Below, piece by piece: positions 47,187-61,284 of a stretch of DNA of 64,000 nt. Location: contig JBLDXI010000042.1 in NCBI GenBank assembly GCA_047495785.1, forward strand, positions 1,240,001 through 1,304,000, in the 5' to 3' direction. The stretch is from Lepidodermella squamata (Eukaryota > Gastrotricha). The translations under genes were made by a program, and so were the position numbers. The notes beneath the pieces are model-generated. The model did no database searches, was not told the DNA's origin, and saw only the letters and a program-made list of their open reading frames with translations. Every line of letters begins with the position of its first letter. Position 1 is the first letter of the stretch.

Positions 47187-49327
47187 CGTTTTTTTTGCTC
47201 CCCAATATTTTCTTTCGTCGTTATGCTCCCGTATTCGACGTTTTCGCCATCAGCAACGTCGATTCCACTAATTCATGTCATTTAATTTTACCCTGATTTA
47301 CTTTTTTCAAGAATTTTTTCAAACTTTGAAATTCCAAACCAAGGTCGTAGGTTGGTGCCCGACCTCTCATTTTTTCGCCCTCAAATATTTTCTTTCATCG
47401 ATATGCTCCCGTTCTCGACGTTTTCGCCATCAGCAACGTCGATTCCACTAATTCATGTCAATTAATTTTACCCTGATTTACTTTTTTCAAGAATTTTTTC
47501 AAACTTTGAAATTCCAAACCAAGGTCGTAGGTTGGTGCCCGACCTCTCATTTTTTCGCCCTCAAATATTTTCTTTCATCGATATGCTCCCGTTCTCGACG
47601 TTTTCGCCATCAGCAACGTCGATTCCACTAATTCATGTCAATTAATTTTACCCTGATTTACTTTTTTCAAGAATTTTTTCAAACTTTGAAATTCCAAACC
47701 AAGGTCGTAGGTTGGTGCCCGACCTCTCATTTTTTCGCCCTCAAATATTTTCTTTCATCGATATGCTCCCGTTCTCGACGTTTTCGCCATCAGCAACGTC
47801 GATTCCACTAATTCATGTCAATTAATTTTACCCTGATTTACTTTTTTCAAGAATTTTTTCAAACTTTGAAATTCCAAACCAAGGTCGTAGGTTGGTGCCC
47901 GACCTCTCATTTTTTCGCCCTCAAATATTTTCTTTCATCGATATGCTCCCGTTCTCGACGTTTTCGCCATCAGCAACGTCGATTCCACTAATTCATGTCA
48001 ATTAATTTTACCCTGATTTACTTTTTTCAAGAATTTTTTCAAACTTTGAAATTCCAAACCAAGGTCGTAGGTTGGTGCCCGACCTCTCATTTTTTCGCCC
48101 TCAAATATTTTCTTTCATCGATATGCTCCCGTTCTCGACGTTTTCGCCATCAGCAACGTCGATTCCACTAATTCATGTCAATTAATTTTACCCTGATTTA
48201 CTTTTTTCAAGAATTTTTTCTAACTTTGAAATTCCAAACCAAGGTCGTAGGTTGGTGCCCGACCTCTCATTTTTTCGCCCTCAAATATTTTCTTTCATCG
48301 ATATGCTCCCGTTCTCGACGTTTTCGCCATCAGCAACGTCGATTCCACTAATTCATGTCAATTAATTTTACCCTGATTTACTTTTTTCAAGAATTTTTTC
48401 AAACTTTGAAATTCCAAACCAAGGTCGTAGGTTGGTGCCCGACCTCTCATTTTTTCGCCCTCAAATATTTTCTTTCATCGATATGCTCCCGTTCTCGACG
48501 TTTTCGCCATCAGCAACGTCGATTCCACTAATTCATGTCAATTAATTTTACCCTGATTAACTTTTTTCAAGAATTTTTTCAAACTTTGAAATCCCAAACC
48601 AAGGTCGTAGGTTGGTGCCCGACCTCTCATTTTTTCGCCCTCAAATATTTTCTTTCATCGATATGCTCCCGTTCTCGACGTTTTCGCCATCAGCAACGTC
48701 GATTCCACTAATTCATGTCAATTAATTTTACCCTGATTTACTTTTTTCAAGAATTTTTTCAAACTTTGAAATTCCAAACCAAGGTCGTAGGTTGGTGCCC
48801 GACCTCTCATTTTTTCGCCCTCAAATATTTTCTTTCATCGATATGCTCCCGTTCTCGACGTTTTCGCCATCAGCAACGTCGATTCCACTAATTCATGTAA
48901 ATTAATTCTACCCTGATTTACTTTTTTCAAGAATTTTTTCAAACTTTGAAATCCCAAACCAAGGTCGTAGGTTGGTGCCCGACCTCTCATTTTTTCGCCC
49001 TCAAATATTTTCTTTCATCGATATGCTCCCGTTCTCGACGTTTTCGCCATCAGCAACGTCGATTCCACTAATTCATGTCAATTAATTTTACCCTGATTTA
49101 CTTTTTTCAAGAATTTTTTCAAACTTTGAAATCCCAAACCAAGGTCGTAGGTTGGTGCCCGACCTCTCATTTTTTCGCCCTCAAATATTTTCTTTCATCG
49201 ATATGCTCCCGTTCTCGAAGTTTTCGCCATCAGCAACGTCGATTCCACTAATTCATGTCAATTAATTTTACCCTGATTTACTTTTTTCAAGAATTTTTTC
49301 AAACTTTGAAATTCCAAACGAAGGTCA
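47187..49327 (+). repeat. 180-bp satellite array, about 12 monomers, unit 4
   Basis: One monomer more than units 2 and 3. The extra monomer lies before the one marked TTCTAACTTT, because the distance from that marker to the ATG is unchanged. This is a copy-number change in the most uniform part of the array. Confidence 0.95.
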
Positions 49328-49551
49328 TTTTTTTGAATTTTAGAATTTCGGAAATTTATATTAGCATTTCATTTTTTTTTATTTTTTCTCTTTTTTACCA
49401 GTTTGCGAATCGAATGACCGATGTTGCACATGCTGTAATCAAATGGCTGAAAACGATTTCAAGACGAAGTGATTTGTGATTTTTCAAACGTGCTACTTCA
49501 TTTGAACGTTGTTTACCAGCTTTGCTGTATGATGCTTTTTAAATTATATTG

Positions 49552-49913
49552 TTCCAAACCCCATTTTCGCTGACCCAGGCAGTAATAGGGTAGAGATGCC
49601 GTCTCAATGCCCGGCTATGCAGTTAAATAGCCAACCGACGTTGGAATAGTCGGTATAAACTTCCACCGTCCCGGCTCAGACGGCGAAAACGACCACGTCT
49701 TGGTGAGACGGTAAAAAAAACTCCGACAAGGCAAGGTCGGTAAAAAACTTCCAAAATGTCCGCAGGGCTGAGCGACCAGCGCCCTCACTGTGATTCGTCA
49801 CAAATACTAAGCTGGAAGGGAACCTATGACGATCTGTCAGGCATCTTCGGATCCGAGGTTTCTCCCCGATATTTCAATTATTGATGTGCATTGGTAATTT
49901 CAATAAAATATGT
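49552..49913 (+). other. Structured hairpin chain, unit 4
   Basis: As in units 2 and 3; all six stems are preserved. Confidence 0.5.
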
Positions 49914-50026
49914 TTTTCATTTCAATATATTTTTTTTAATTGATGTTCTTCATTCCATTCGCATATGGTGTTATTTTTTATTTATCTAGTTTTATGATGA
50001 CAATTTTGTGATTATGAACTGGAATC

Positions 50027-53000
50027 ATGGTGAAACCGCCTAATTGGAAGCCAAAATCGAAGGGATCGCGTAAGTGTTCCTTTTGCAAACGGAAAGGTGT
50101 TCGAATCTCAACCCACTGCGGACTACTCAATTGCTCTAAAGCTAAAGGGCAACACCATCCCAAGCCGTGCATTAAGGTTCAACCTCCACAGTCCGCTTCT
50201 CAGTCCAATTGTATGTTTTCCTAATCAATCAGTTATATATGTTTCATCTGTTTTTACACAGCCACGTCGTGTTCGCATGTTGGCGAATCTTTATCGGTAG
50301 CTCCATCCTCACTCACTGTTCAGAATACGTCTCAGCAGTCGTTGATATCTCAAGGCTTGTTCTTGTTATTCATCCTCAAATTGTATAAATTTGCGATAAA
50401 ATTTCCCCATAGGTAGCGGCGCTGTTCTGACTGCTTCGGAGCAATTGTTGGATTCTCAAGGTCAGTAATTTTTATTTCTCAACTATAACTTGACATGTGG
50501 CTGTGCCGTTCCAGCTGTTCCGGCTACCCGGGAAGATCCGCTGCCACCTCCGGGTTAGTTGTTAGATTGAGATTTATTTCATGTCTTGAGCGAATACCAC
50601 TAAGCTCTTTTAAGAATTATAAGAATTGAAGAGGTGTTAACATATGATTGTTATGTCATTTAGTCTTGTCAAATAATATTTTCAGGCGCTTCTTTGAACG
50701 AACGGCAGGAATCTAGCGCGCCTGCAACACGTCAGCCAGTAACTCAGCCATCTTGTCCAGTATGCGGCGCAAAAGGCAGGAAGTATCTGACCCACTGCGA
50801 CAATGAGGAATGCCGGATTAGTGGCCGCGGGCATCACGCTAATCCCTGTTTCCAGTTGGAACGACCCGGGCTACAGGCCGGTGTAAATCTTGAGCAGCAA
50901 CGTAAGTATTATCCACCGGGTAACAACCTTTCATAAATAATGATTCATTTAGCTGTGGCGTCCTCTGGAGCTGTTGCTGCTACGTCACAACGGTCGCTGC
51001 CATCTATAGGTTAGTTATTTAATCAAGAATTGTGCTGCCTGGTGTTAACTAAAACTGCTGTTTGTTGCAGCTAGTGGTGGTTCTTCTAATGCACCTATTC
51101 TATGTGACAACTGCAGAAGACGATCGGTGCCCTTTTTCGACATCGACATTGCTGTCGTGGAAGAGCCGGTATCTGGACGCAGCTATGGTGCTCTAGGACT
51201 AAGGAAAGTCTATGAAAACTGCTCGTTATGCCGTTGTTGCCGTCACTATTTGCGCAACGGCGATGCTCGTTTTCCCGCCGGATGGCCAGCCCTTGTTTAT
51301 AGCCTTTTCTTCAAAGCAGCGAATAGGCACCTAGCAGAGGCCCTCTCTAACTACATATCGCCGCTCATGAAAATGATGTGGAGCGAGGTCGACGGCTCAA
51401 ATGTTATGCGGGACTCGCAGCCGTGTTTCGTTGACAAGACACGTGATCTGGCTGATTTCATGGCCAATATCTACAAAGACGCAGGTATTCTATCAACCTA
51501 CTAAATGAGTATACGAATGCAGTTTTTTTTTTAATTGCAGGAGGATTCAGTTACGCGCTAAACATGTACCCAGTGCCCGACGTGATATGTCCGCAAGGTT
51601 GCCTCGCTTTCATGGAGAAGTGCCAGCTAATCCCGTACCATCATTTGATCCAACATGTCACTGGCAGCAATTTCTTCGATTCCGACTTGCGCTGGTTCGA
51701 GTCAAGGAGACCCGACTGGCCGTGCAACCCAGTGCCTTTCCTCGCTTGGGATTTCGCTGCTGCAATGGTCATGGACGAGACAAAGGGCCTATGCATCCTT
51801 GCCTGCATTGACCACAGCAAGCCGGACCTGTTTTCCATGTACCTGCATCTCCCTGCGAATCCCGAGTTCGACCGGTTCCACGATCCGCAGCAGACCGAAA
51901 TCTATGCACCCGTGCACGTGCAGCCCAATTTCGTCAGAGGCGGGCGAGTCGGTCAGTCGAACGCATCAGTGCCAGTGACAAAAACTCTGGGTGATCAATT
52001 AGGTGTCGGCAGCTTTACATTGCGTGGTGCTCACTCGGCAAATCGCAAGGCTTTGAGCATGTACGCCAGCGCCTTTAAGCCACACCTTTTGGCCTTGCGA
52101 TATCGTCCTGAGATTCGCAACACCGCGATCAGCAGATTTGGCGAGGAACACGTGGCTCACGTTCTTGCTGATTTTGATCAGCATTGCCCAACTGCTGTCG
52201 TGAGAAACCATGTCAAGGGTGGCACTTTCATCGAGCTAGCTGACTGTTACTTCACCTGGGCTATTCGCCGCAAAATCGCGACAGGTCAGTACATTTCATT
52301 CTTAATCTACTACTATAGATTAGACTCAACAGAATTAGCACTGCATTAATTTTGCTGATAGTGATAGCCTTGTAATCGGGCCCTGCACTGAATTTTAGAT
52401 GCGTTTTGTCCAATATAAAATTCTCCAATATAAATGGTCAAAGAACGGATGTAGCAACTGTAGTAGAGTATCGCGCGGGATAACCACTGCAAATTATTAT
52501 GTAGTGTACTTCGGGAGGATAAGATTAGGCCGATCGAACTGCTCCAAATTCTCGATATAATAAACAAATATAGAGATACTAAGATTCAAGCGCATTAACA
52601 ATTCATCATCGATTCCTACGAATTGTCTCATTTCGTCCTTCTTTATTTTAGGAAGTGATTCGTCGAAAAAAGGGAAAACACCTTCAGAAGCCGTGATCTT
52701 CAATCCGGTTCACCCGAACGATGATCATGGCTTAATCCCCTGGGCGTTCAAGTCGGGTCAAGGCGACAACCCTAGTCAGCTCCTGACACTGGTTGCCAAC
52801 GTCGTTTCGTTGTGCCGCCCTGTGTACCGTGCGGCGTTGAGTCATCTAGTGCTTGGCAGTCCCGATTTAACACGCGTCGACATCGGTGACTTGCTCAGTC
52901 ATACTGTTTCGCTGCCGCGCCCGAAAACCCCTCGTACTCTGAATTTGTCGCATCTGGCAAGGGACTTCTGGTCACTGACAGAACCCGAAAGTGATAGCGG

Positions 53001-56000
53001 ATCTGACGATGACGAAGAATCCCCCGATGTCGTTACGCGGGCATTAACTTTGATTGGGAGAGTTACTGCGCCGATTAATGATGTCGAGTTGTCGTTTGCT
53101 GGATCTCATCTTTTAGCGATAAGAAAGGGGCAAACCATGGACGGCGAAAGAAGGAGTCTCCGAAGTCATGGTGAGTGTTTTATTCATATTTTGGCAATTA
53201 TTGCTGCATTATTAGACGTTGTGGTGATACATATCATGATCTTGGGTCCTGAATTTCAAAATTTACTGGTTTTAATCAAAAATTGAAACAACAAAAAATT
53301 GAGGGCTCCCATTCAAGTTATAATGACGTAAATCTTGAAATATTGAGTAATTTTCAAATCGTTTGATTCATACCTAGATAACCCTTGTTTATTTCGTGTT
53401 GACAGTGGGTAGGGTGCTGGTCATCCACGGAGGTCAATCTCAGCTGCTGACCGAATACCAGACTTCGCATGAGCTGCTGATGTGCCGACCCGAAGGTGCC
53501 TTGCCGATCAATTGGCCCGCATTGCCCTTGTCGCTGAAAGCTGGTCATCACCTGCTACTTGCCCGCGTCAAGTTTGGCTCGAAATCCTACATCGTTTTTC
53601 GATGGTCGCCTAGCTTCAGTGGCTGGTGGACAGTAGAGCCTAGCGGGCGAGTGGTTCGTGGTGTCAGTGATCAGCACATGCGCTCTGACGTCCAATTTGC
53701 GATTTACGCTCTGCCTGGCAACCAGACGTTCTGCAATCAAGCCGTCCGTCAATCGCTCGGTGGTCAAAGCAAGGCTGCCTGCGAAATGCATTTCGACTCT
53801 GTCGAGTTCAACTTCACTCTTATGAAAGTGCCGGTGAAACATAAGGTGAAGTGTTGCATGCGATCACCGGGAAGAGCCAATCAATGCGGCAAACCTGCTC
53901 AGTTGCGCTGTCCTGCGGGCTTGCAGAATGGCAGCTTGTCGTGCAGTGTCGGCATCTGCACGCGGTGCTTCAAGAAGCTTCCAGCGGACGGTATCACCAA
54001 GCTCTCAGCGCCTGACTTTCTGCCTGATGTGCCTGAAGATGCTGAATTGCAACTGTCAGCTAGCAGGGCATCGAACTTGGAAGCTCAAGCCGACGAGGTT
54101 CCGCCGCAGCCTGAGCAGCTTCATTTGGCTACTGATATTCAATTTCCTCGAGGCGATGCTGAGCCGCTGTATGATCCGACCAAGGGTATTCTCGCCAAGT
54201 ATCTCTGGCAGCACTTGGGAATTCTGCAGCGAACCAGGCTCGCTTTCGATTCTGCCCAGAAGTCTTTTCTACTGCAGCAGATGGTTGCCTTCGGAGATGC
54301 CCCTGCTACTTCCATCTTGTACCCGGAGGGTGCTCTGTTTCCGTCACTTTTCTATTGCCAACGTGATGGCAGTGTTGTTGGTGCTTTGCCTCACCATCAC
54401 TACTCGTCCTACAACTCCGACTATACAGGTGGAATCGGCTCCCTGTCTGATCATGTCAAAGTCAGGTTGCGCAACTTCTTCTTGGCAACAAGCTGGTCGT
54501 TTGCGTCAATCTACTTCTCCTTTGACATGAAGCTATCGGCGCAGCTGAACAAAAACAGCACTGCAATCTTCATGAAGCGTGGGACAGAAGGCCTGGCAGG
54601 TAAAGGCGCTGTTGGCTGGTCTCCTCCTGGCACGGCTCTCGAATACGAGGAGTTCGACAAGGAGTCGAGGCTGAAAGAGCTTGGCGCCCTAATCAAGCAT
54701 GAAGAATGGAAGTGGTTCGGGACAATTACTTGTAATGATACAGGTTAGCACAAGTTTTGGTATTCAATCTCACTCAATTGTAGACTGAATAATTTCTCCA
54801 AGAATTGTTTGAAATTTGAAATTTTACCACCTCGACCTACACAATGCATTATTTTTCAATTCCAGGCACACCTGGTGTATGTGAAATCGTCAAAGCCCTT
54901 ATGATAAACGCTCAAAGGCACCATGGTCCACGCCCTGTTCTGTCGAAGGCCGACTATCAGCGAACTTTTCGTCAGCGTCTGCTCCTTGTTTCAAGGCTTG
55001 ACGAGACCGAGTACAAGCGGCTGTACTACGCCCATTTCATCCTCATCAGCATGGCTTGGCAACGAGTGCAGGAGCATCTGATCGAGTTCCTGAAGCGCAC
55101 GAATGTTGTTGGCACTGTCACCACTATTTTCGTCAGGAACGAATTTCAGAGCGAATCACTCGTTGGCAACAAAAGTCATCTGCATATGGGCATTTCAGTA
55201 CGCGAAAGCCGGGCAGAACTGCTGGAGAAAGTTTGCTGTGATCCTCGTGAATTCTTCTCGGAGCGGTACGGCACGTCATTCGACGAGCTTCAGCGCTTGA
55301 GGTTGGTCGAGAGCCGAGATCACTTCGAGCTGCTCAAGGAGGTCCATTACCCCTTCCAACGTCACGAATGCGAGAAAGCGTTTTGGAAATGTCAAGTTCC
55401 ACGCGGCGAAGGAGGGGAAATGGTTTGCCGAGTTCGCCAGCACGGCGTCTCCAGCAGCGGCTATTTCGAAGAATTCCGCAACGTGTACTCCGAGGATACC
55501 CTGAAAGAGCTGCAATCCCTAGACCTCGCCAGAGAAGTGCCCAATCCCACTGGCGACTTTGACTGGGAATTTCTGGCTGATCAGCTCAAGTCGGGCGTGT
55601 ACCACTACGCGATCAAGCATCTCGAGAAGGGCGTGAAGTTCATTCCGCAAATCCCGATCATCGCGGCAATGATGGGCGGCTCCACGAACTTTCAGATATG
55701 CGATTCTCATTTCAGCGTATCTTACCTGACGAGCTACGTTGCCAGCTCCGACGCTCGCCCTGAAGCTTACGCTGCAACGACAGATGTTCCGGGCCAAGTC
55801 GTTGCTTTGTTCCCTGCTGGTTTTGAGCGAGGTCAAAAGCTTGCTAGTGTTCGGTGAGTAATATCTTTGCACTTCAATTGACTTGAAAAACTTTGATGTT
55901 TTTAGGAAAGTGATGGAAGCGAAGCTGAAGCATTTCCGTCGAGAAAGCATGCAGAGCTTTATCTTCATCGCCTTGACAGAAGTTGCTTGGTTCGCGTTGG

Positions 56001-59000
56001 GGTTTCCCTACACCATCACGAATGTCGGTTTCGTACACATCAACACACACCCACCAGCTTCGCGGCTAATGTTGTGGCGACCGAAAGAAGCAGTGAAAAA
56101 GCGACTACCGGGTATGCTCTTGAGAATAGTTATTGTGATTATTTTCAAATAATATTCCAAAAACAGGTACAGATGTAGTTGCTGTCGACCCAAACTACAA
56201 TCGCCGGGGCCTGCCTCAGTGGCGCTTGTTCACGGAAGCATGCATTCGTCTGATCATGAAAATGAGAGGCACGAATCTGCTAGCTGGCCCTGTCGAGAAG
56301 TTCGAGATTCGACCTCCCGAGGCTCGTATCTTTGCGTCACCTGCTATCTATCACGCGGTGTTCGTCATCGACCGGAAAAACCGACGACCATACAACCCGA
56401 TGGTCGATCCTTACATCCGTTTTTTCGACGGCTTCAAGCGGGAGGTCCGAATCAACGATTGCAGTTTGCGCATCGCGCTCGACTATCTGGCTCAGCAGGA
56501 CCAATCCAATGCAGCCGTTCAAGCACTCACGGAAATTTTCGAACTCTTGGTCGAAGGCGATCCTGTCTATGTTGACCGGTAACGATCTTTACGTTTTTAT
56601 AATTTTCGGAATATTTCAAATGTACGCTGAACTAGGTACTTGCACGTCACAAATAAGGCGGCGATAATTCCAGTCCTATCCACCATCTCTCCGCTCAACC
56701 GCTTCAACTTCTTGTATCACGTCGTCATGACGTTTGGTCGAATCGAAGATGAGGCTACTACCTTTCCGGCTGGGCATCTCCGGGCGGCATTTGTTCGATC
56801 GGGGCTCATTCGGGTCAATCCTGAAGGCGAGCCGACCAACCTTCCTGCCGACGTGAGGTCTCTGAAGCGTCGCGTCATTCTCGAAATCTTCGCTTTCCTG
56901 CCAATCGGTGTCAAGAGATTCGATTTTTACGTCGCCACTCTGAAATCCATGTTCGAGCAGTTTTTCTTTGGCGATGGAGGCACCGACAATCTCTCGGCAC
57001 TGACTGACTGGGATGCGATTGAACGGGAAGTTGACGAGGATATTGTCCGAGCGGAAGGAGAAATGAAGCGGTCTGTGGTTGAGGTGACGCATTCGCAGCT
57101 TGTCGGGAAATTGCCGCTACCACCGCTGTCGGATTTCACTGACGCTACATCGTGTCAACCTTTGGAATGGATTCCGAGTCTTCAACGACAACCAGGTCAG
57201 TCGGACCAGTCTTTCCAGGAGCAGCAGGCGGCTCTGGCTTTCGGTATGAAGACACTCGAACGCTTCCGAAGCAGAGCTAGCTTCAAGCACATCGCACTGG
57301 TTGGTCCTCCTGGGGCTGGAAAGACAACGCTGGCGCAGATCCTTGCCATGGTTGCCGTTTCTAAGGGACTACGAGTTGTCATTACTGCTTTGACCTCGGA
57401 GCGAGCACGAGTTCTTGGCGGTCGGCACATCCACCTGCTTTTTCCTTTGCCGGTTAAGCAAATACCGTACAAAAATGTAATGGCGTATGCTGACGGCTGC
57501 CTCAAGAATCTGTGTTTCAAGACTACGCCGTCTGTTGTCCTATATCGGGCTGACGTCTTCATCATCGAAGAAATTGGGCTGGTCTCTGCTGAAACCCTGG
57601 AAATCTTGGACACAGTTATGAGGAGTCTTACAGGTAAGCAAACCAGCATTCAATTATTACTGGTATTTATAGTTTTCATTAGGAGTCGATGCGAAAATGG
57701 GTGGCAAATTGATCATTGCTACCGGGGACTTTGCTCAGCTCGAGACGATCAATGGTGAGAGTTGATTTATTGCAATACTAACATGTATATTGTATTTGTT
57801 TTTTTTAATTATCCCAGGTCGATCCTTTTGGGAATCAACACAATTGTACCTCAGCTACGACGTCGCATTGTTGAAACATTTCGTTCGGGCTGCCACTGAC
57901 CCGCTACTCCAGCGGGTGCTGTTGATTTTGCGGCAAGGCGTTCTTGACGAGATTGACCGGGACTTCATCCTCAAAGCTGTGACTAGAACGTGCAACTTTT
58001 ACGACACTTGGGACAACGTTCCGTTCCTTGTCCAGCGGATCGTCCCAACAAGAGAAGCTGAACAAGAGGTTAGTTGGAAACGGAAAATTTTGGTGATCAC
58101 TCTTGCCTTTCATTAATTGATCAGGTCATTCGGAAGTTCCTGCAAGACGCTAGTCTCAGTGGCAAGACTTTGAAAACAGCTCTATGCATCGACGAAGTAA
58201 ACACGCGTGGTGCCTGGGAACCTCTTCACCGTCCCGAATGGAAAAAAGCTATCAACAAACAGTCACTCAAGCCCGAGAACTTAACGCTCTTTGTTGGTGC
58301 TGTGGTTGCTATGACCTACAATCACGTAGCGTCGAACCCGCAACACTCCTTCTCCCAAGGGCAGCTAGCTCTGGTGACGCAGTTGCCGGAAGACATGGCC
58401 GCACCGGATGCCAAAATTTCTGTCCGCTTGGTTCCTCCAGGGCTGCGTGACATTGCACCAGATGAGGCTTGGCCAGAAATAAGTGTGGGCCGGCATCGGG
58501 ACGATAACATTGTTGTTGGCGACAACAAAACGCACCTGCGTCGTGTTCAGTTTCCGCTGCGGCATTACATTGCCTCGACTATTCATCGTGAGTGCTAACC
58601 TTGTTTTTATATTCAAGTATATAAAAATGTTAATTGTTTTCAGGAATCATGGGTTCTACCTGCGAGAACGGCGTTGCAGCCAAGATTGCTTCCAACGAGA
58701 AGGTACGTATTGCGAACAATAACTGTGGATATTGATATGTTCAATGTACTGTAATGAAGGGCTACGTGCTATGGGAACGGGCGCAGCTTGCTGTCATTCT
58801 CTCGCGGTGCCGTTCACTTGACCGTGTGTCATTTGTTGGCGAACGCGCAGACATCACTGTGGCCATCGAAAGGCTGTTGATGGCAGTCGATGAGCCATAC
58901 GAGGCTATCGTCGCATCGCTGCAAACGCTGGACGTGCTGCCTACCTCAACAGTCGCCAGTAACTGGTCAGCCGGACGACAGCAGCAGGTCAGCGACCCCG

Positions 59001-60115
59001 ACGAACTGCCCGACATCACGTTCCGCGTTTTACGAACAACTTCCGGGTTAGTCCACTTACTTATTTGGCTCTTTGTATAGTCAACTCACTAATTGCGTAT
59101 GTCCCATTATATATCGAGTCTTGACAGTTCATATTTCTATAACCATTTTATTATATTTCAAAATAGAATAAGTCGAACGTTTTCAAGAAAATTTTTCTTA
59201 TAGATCATTCACGATCGAGCAGCTTGGCGATGCTCAAACTTCCATCCCATTGTAAGTATGGCATTGTTCATCTGCTTTATATACTATTCAAAACTTCTTC
59301 ATAGCCCTGCAACCGTTGACCAGGCAAGCTCCTCCGATGCGCCTGTTGTCCCACGGTTAGTATAACCTATCAATTCCATTTCATTGCTTCAAATTCTGCT
59401 CAATTTATCAGAGTGCCGACATTGTTGGACTTCTACCGCGTCGTCGGTCCTGATTTGTCGGAACGCGAGCCCAATGGCGTCGTTTATCAATTGGTGGAGG
59501 TGGCTCAGCCGTGGGCCAGCTACTTTGGCGAAACCGAGCAAGCGCCTCTACAGCGACTTTATGACCACAATCACAGTAAATACAAGAGAGACTAAAAAAA
59601 TCGAACTGCTAACATTTGATTTCAGATGCAGGGGCCGCGATGACTCGCGGCAAGCAATGGCATTTGTACGCCGTCGCTCGTGGCTTGCCTGATGACGAAA
59701 CCAGGTTGAACCTGGAGAAAAGGTGCCAGGACCTAATTACAGCGCAACCTGAGCTTTTGCCGTGGCAAGTTAGGACCAAGTTTGAGTCCTACGTGGACGA
59801 CATCAACGCTCGCCTGCATGGGTCCACTGCTGTAATTCGTTACGGCGAGTTGGACGAGGCTAAGGTTCACCGCCTGCGTACGATCTCCTTGTGAGTCAGC
59901 TGATGGATGTCATTCTTTTTACTCAATCCTTTCACTTTTCAGCACGTCGACAATTAGAGTAGCACCGGCGCCACCGTCAGCGCAAGAAGAAGCAGGTGAA
60001 CTAATCGACCAAGATCCGCCCCCAAAGCGGTAAATAGATTTAAGTTCACATTTGCTTGTAGCTTTTTACTATTATTTTCAGAATTCATCTCGCAAATAAT
60101 TGTTCGCCGTCTTGA
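50027..60115 (+). CDS. Helitron-like Rep/helicase/GIY-YIG protein, unit 4
   Basis: Exon positions equal unit 3 plus 15,175: Rep exon 54866-55853, first helicase exon 56636-57633, GIY-YIG exons 59412-59575 and 59626-59890. At variant sites in the 59,060-59,490 region it carries the unit 2 alleles (Phe at the start of exon 21, GTTTATC in exon 22). The frame is open throughout and motif residues are intact. Confidence 0.85.
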
Positions 60116-60600
60116 TGTTTCTGCCGATCTTCCGATAAATGAAATGTTCCAATTCAATGTTTTTCCTAGTAGTAGCCAATAAACGTATTGCACTTTTTCT
60201 AATAGTGTTTATTGAATCAGAGTTATCAGATCGACTTGACTTAATATGAATCAAATCGCCACGAAACCGTAATTTGTCTGATCCTTGTGCTTCGTCCATT
60301 ATATAATTTTTCTAAAAGATTACCTAAGCTGATTGCCATGCTCTTGGCTCTGTGGCAACCGAACCATATTCATCTCACAAGTTGGCACTACAGTTGCTTC
60401 CGGAACCCACCATAAAGATGACAGGTCTTAGTTTCAAGTTTTTCCATTGCATCACTATTGCTAAATCAAAATCCATCAAATAAAAATGCTTCCCTGCGTA
60501 AATCTATAATTTCAAATCTTAATCACGGAAAATAAGGTTTATATCAAATCAAATCAAACCCAAAGCACTGATGAGAATATCAAATTTCAAATGTCATTAA

Positions 60601-61149
60601 CACTGGGGTGAGGGGGAGCCACCGTCCCCTCCAACGACGTGGAGGGGAACTCCAAGGGGTGGTTCGAGTCCTTACCTATTACCCAGGAGAGTAGAGAAAA
60701 AGAAAAGGCTAGCGCAGCGTAAGCCTTGGAACTCTCCTGGATGGGGGCGCGATATGAGAGTTCCGAAGGAACGTAGTTCCTTACAAGTGTTTTACACATA
60801 CGCCGTAGATTACCACGAACGAAGTGAGATACCTTCCGAAAGGCACCCCCCGGGAACGAGTTGGTTAATAGGACATACTCAGATCAACTTACCCGATTTA
60901 TGGTGGTATCCTGGACCCCTCAGGACCTCCCAGAAGTTTTTTCAGCTCAATCGGAGCTTCCGTTGATTTTCTAGAAATTAGGACGGTTTTTTCTTATTTT
61001 ACCGTATTTTTTGGTCACGTGACCTGAAATGGGTAGTATATGAGGGGACAGTAGGAGGATATGATAGGTACACCAAAAAACAAACCACGCTGACCAAAGC
61101 TTCCCAGCCAGCTGACAGGCTGGCCCCTCGCCCCTGGGGGAGAGGGGCC
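60601..61149 (+). other. Hairpin-dense tract, unit 4, with switch to diverged sequence at about 60,753
   Basis: The first 150 bp are as in unit 2. From GGGGGCGCGA onward many substitutions appear, yet stems are kept: AAGGAAC/GTTCCTT (loop GCCA becomes GTA), CGGA/TCCG near 60,952-60,962, GGTCACGTGACC 61013-61024, GCCAGC/GCTGGC and GGCCCCTC/GAGGGGCC. Loop change with stem retention is what structural constraint would give, though the sample is one comparison. Confidence 0.5.
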
Positions 61150-61284
61150 CACAATAGATCAACAATGCAAGCTCGCGACTAAAGAGCAAACGACAAAAAG
61201 GCAATATAAATAAAATGCAAGGTCAATTGAAAAGACGTGAGGCAAATAAATTGTGAATTATGCATTTAAAGCAACAGAATTACC

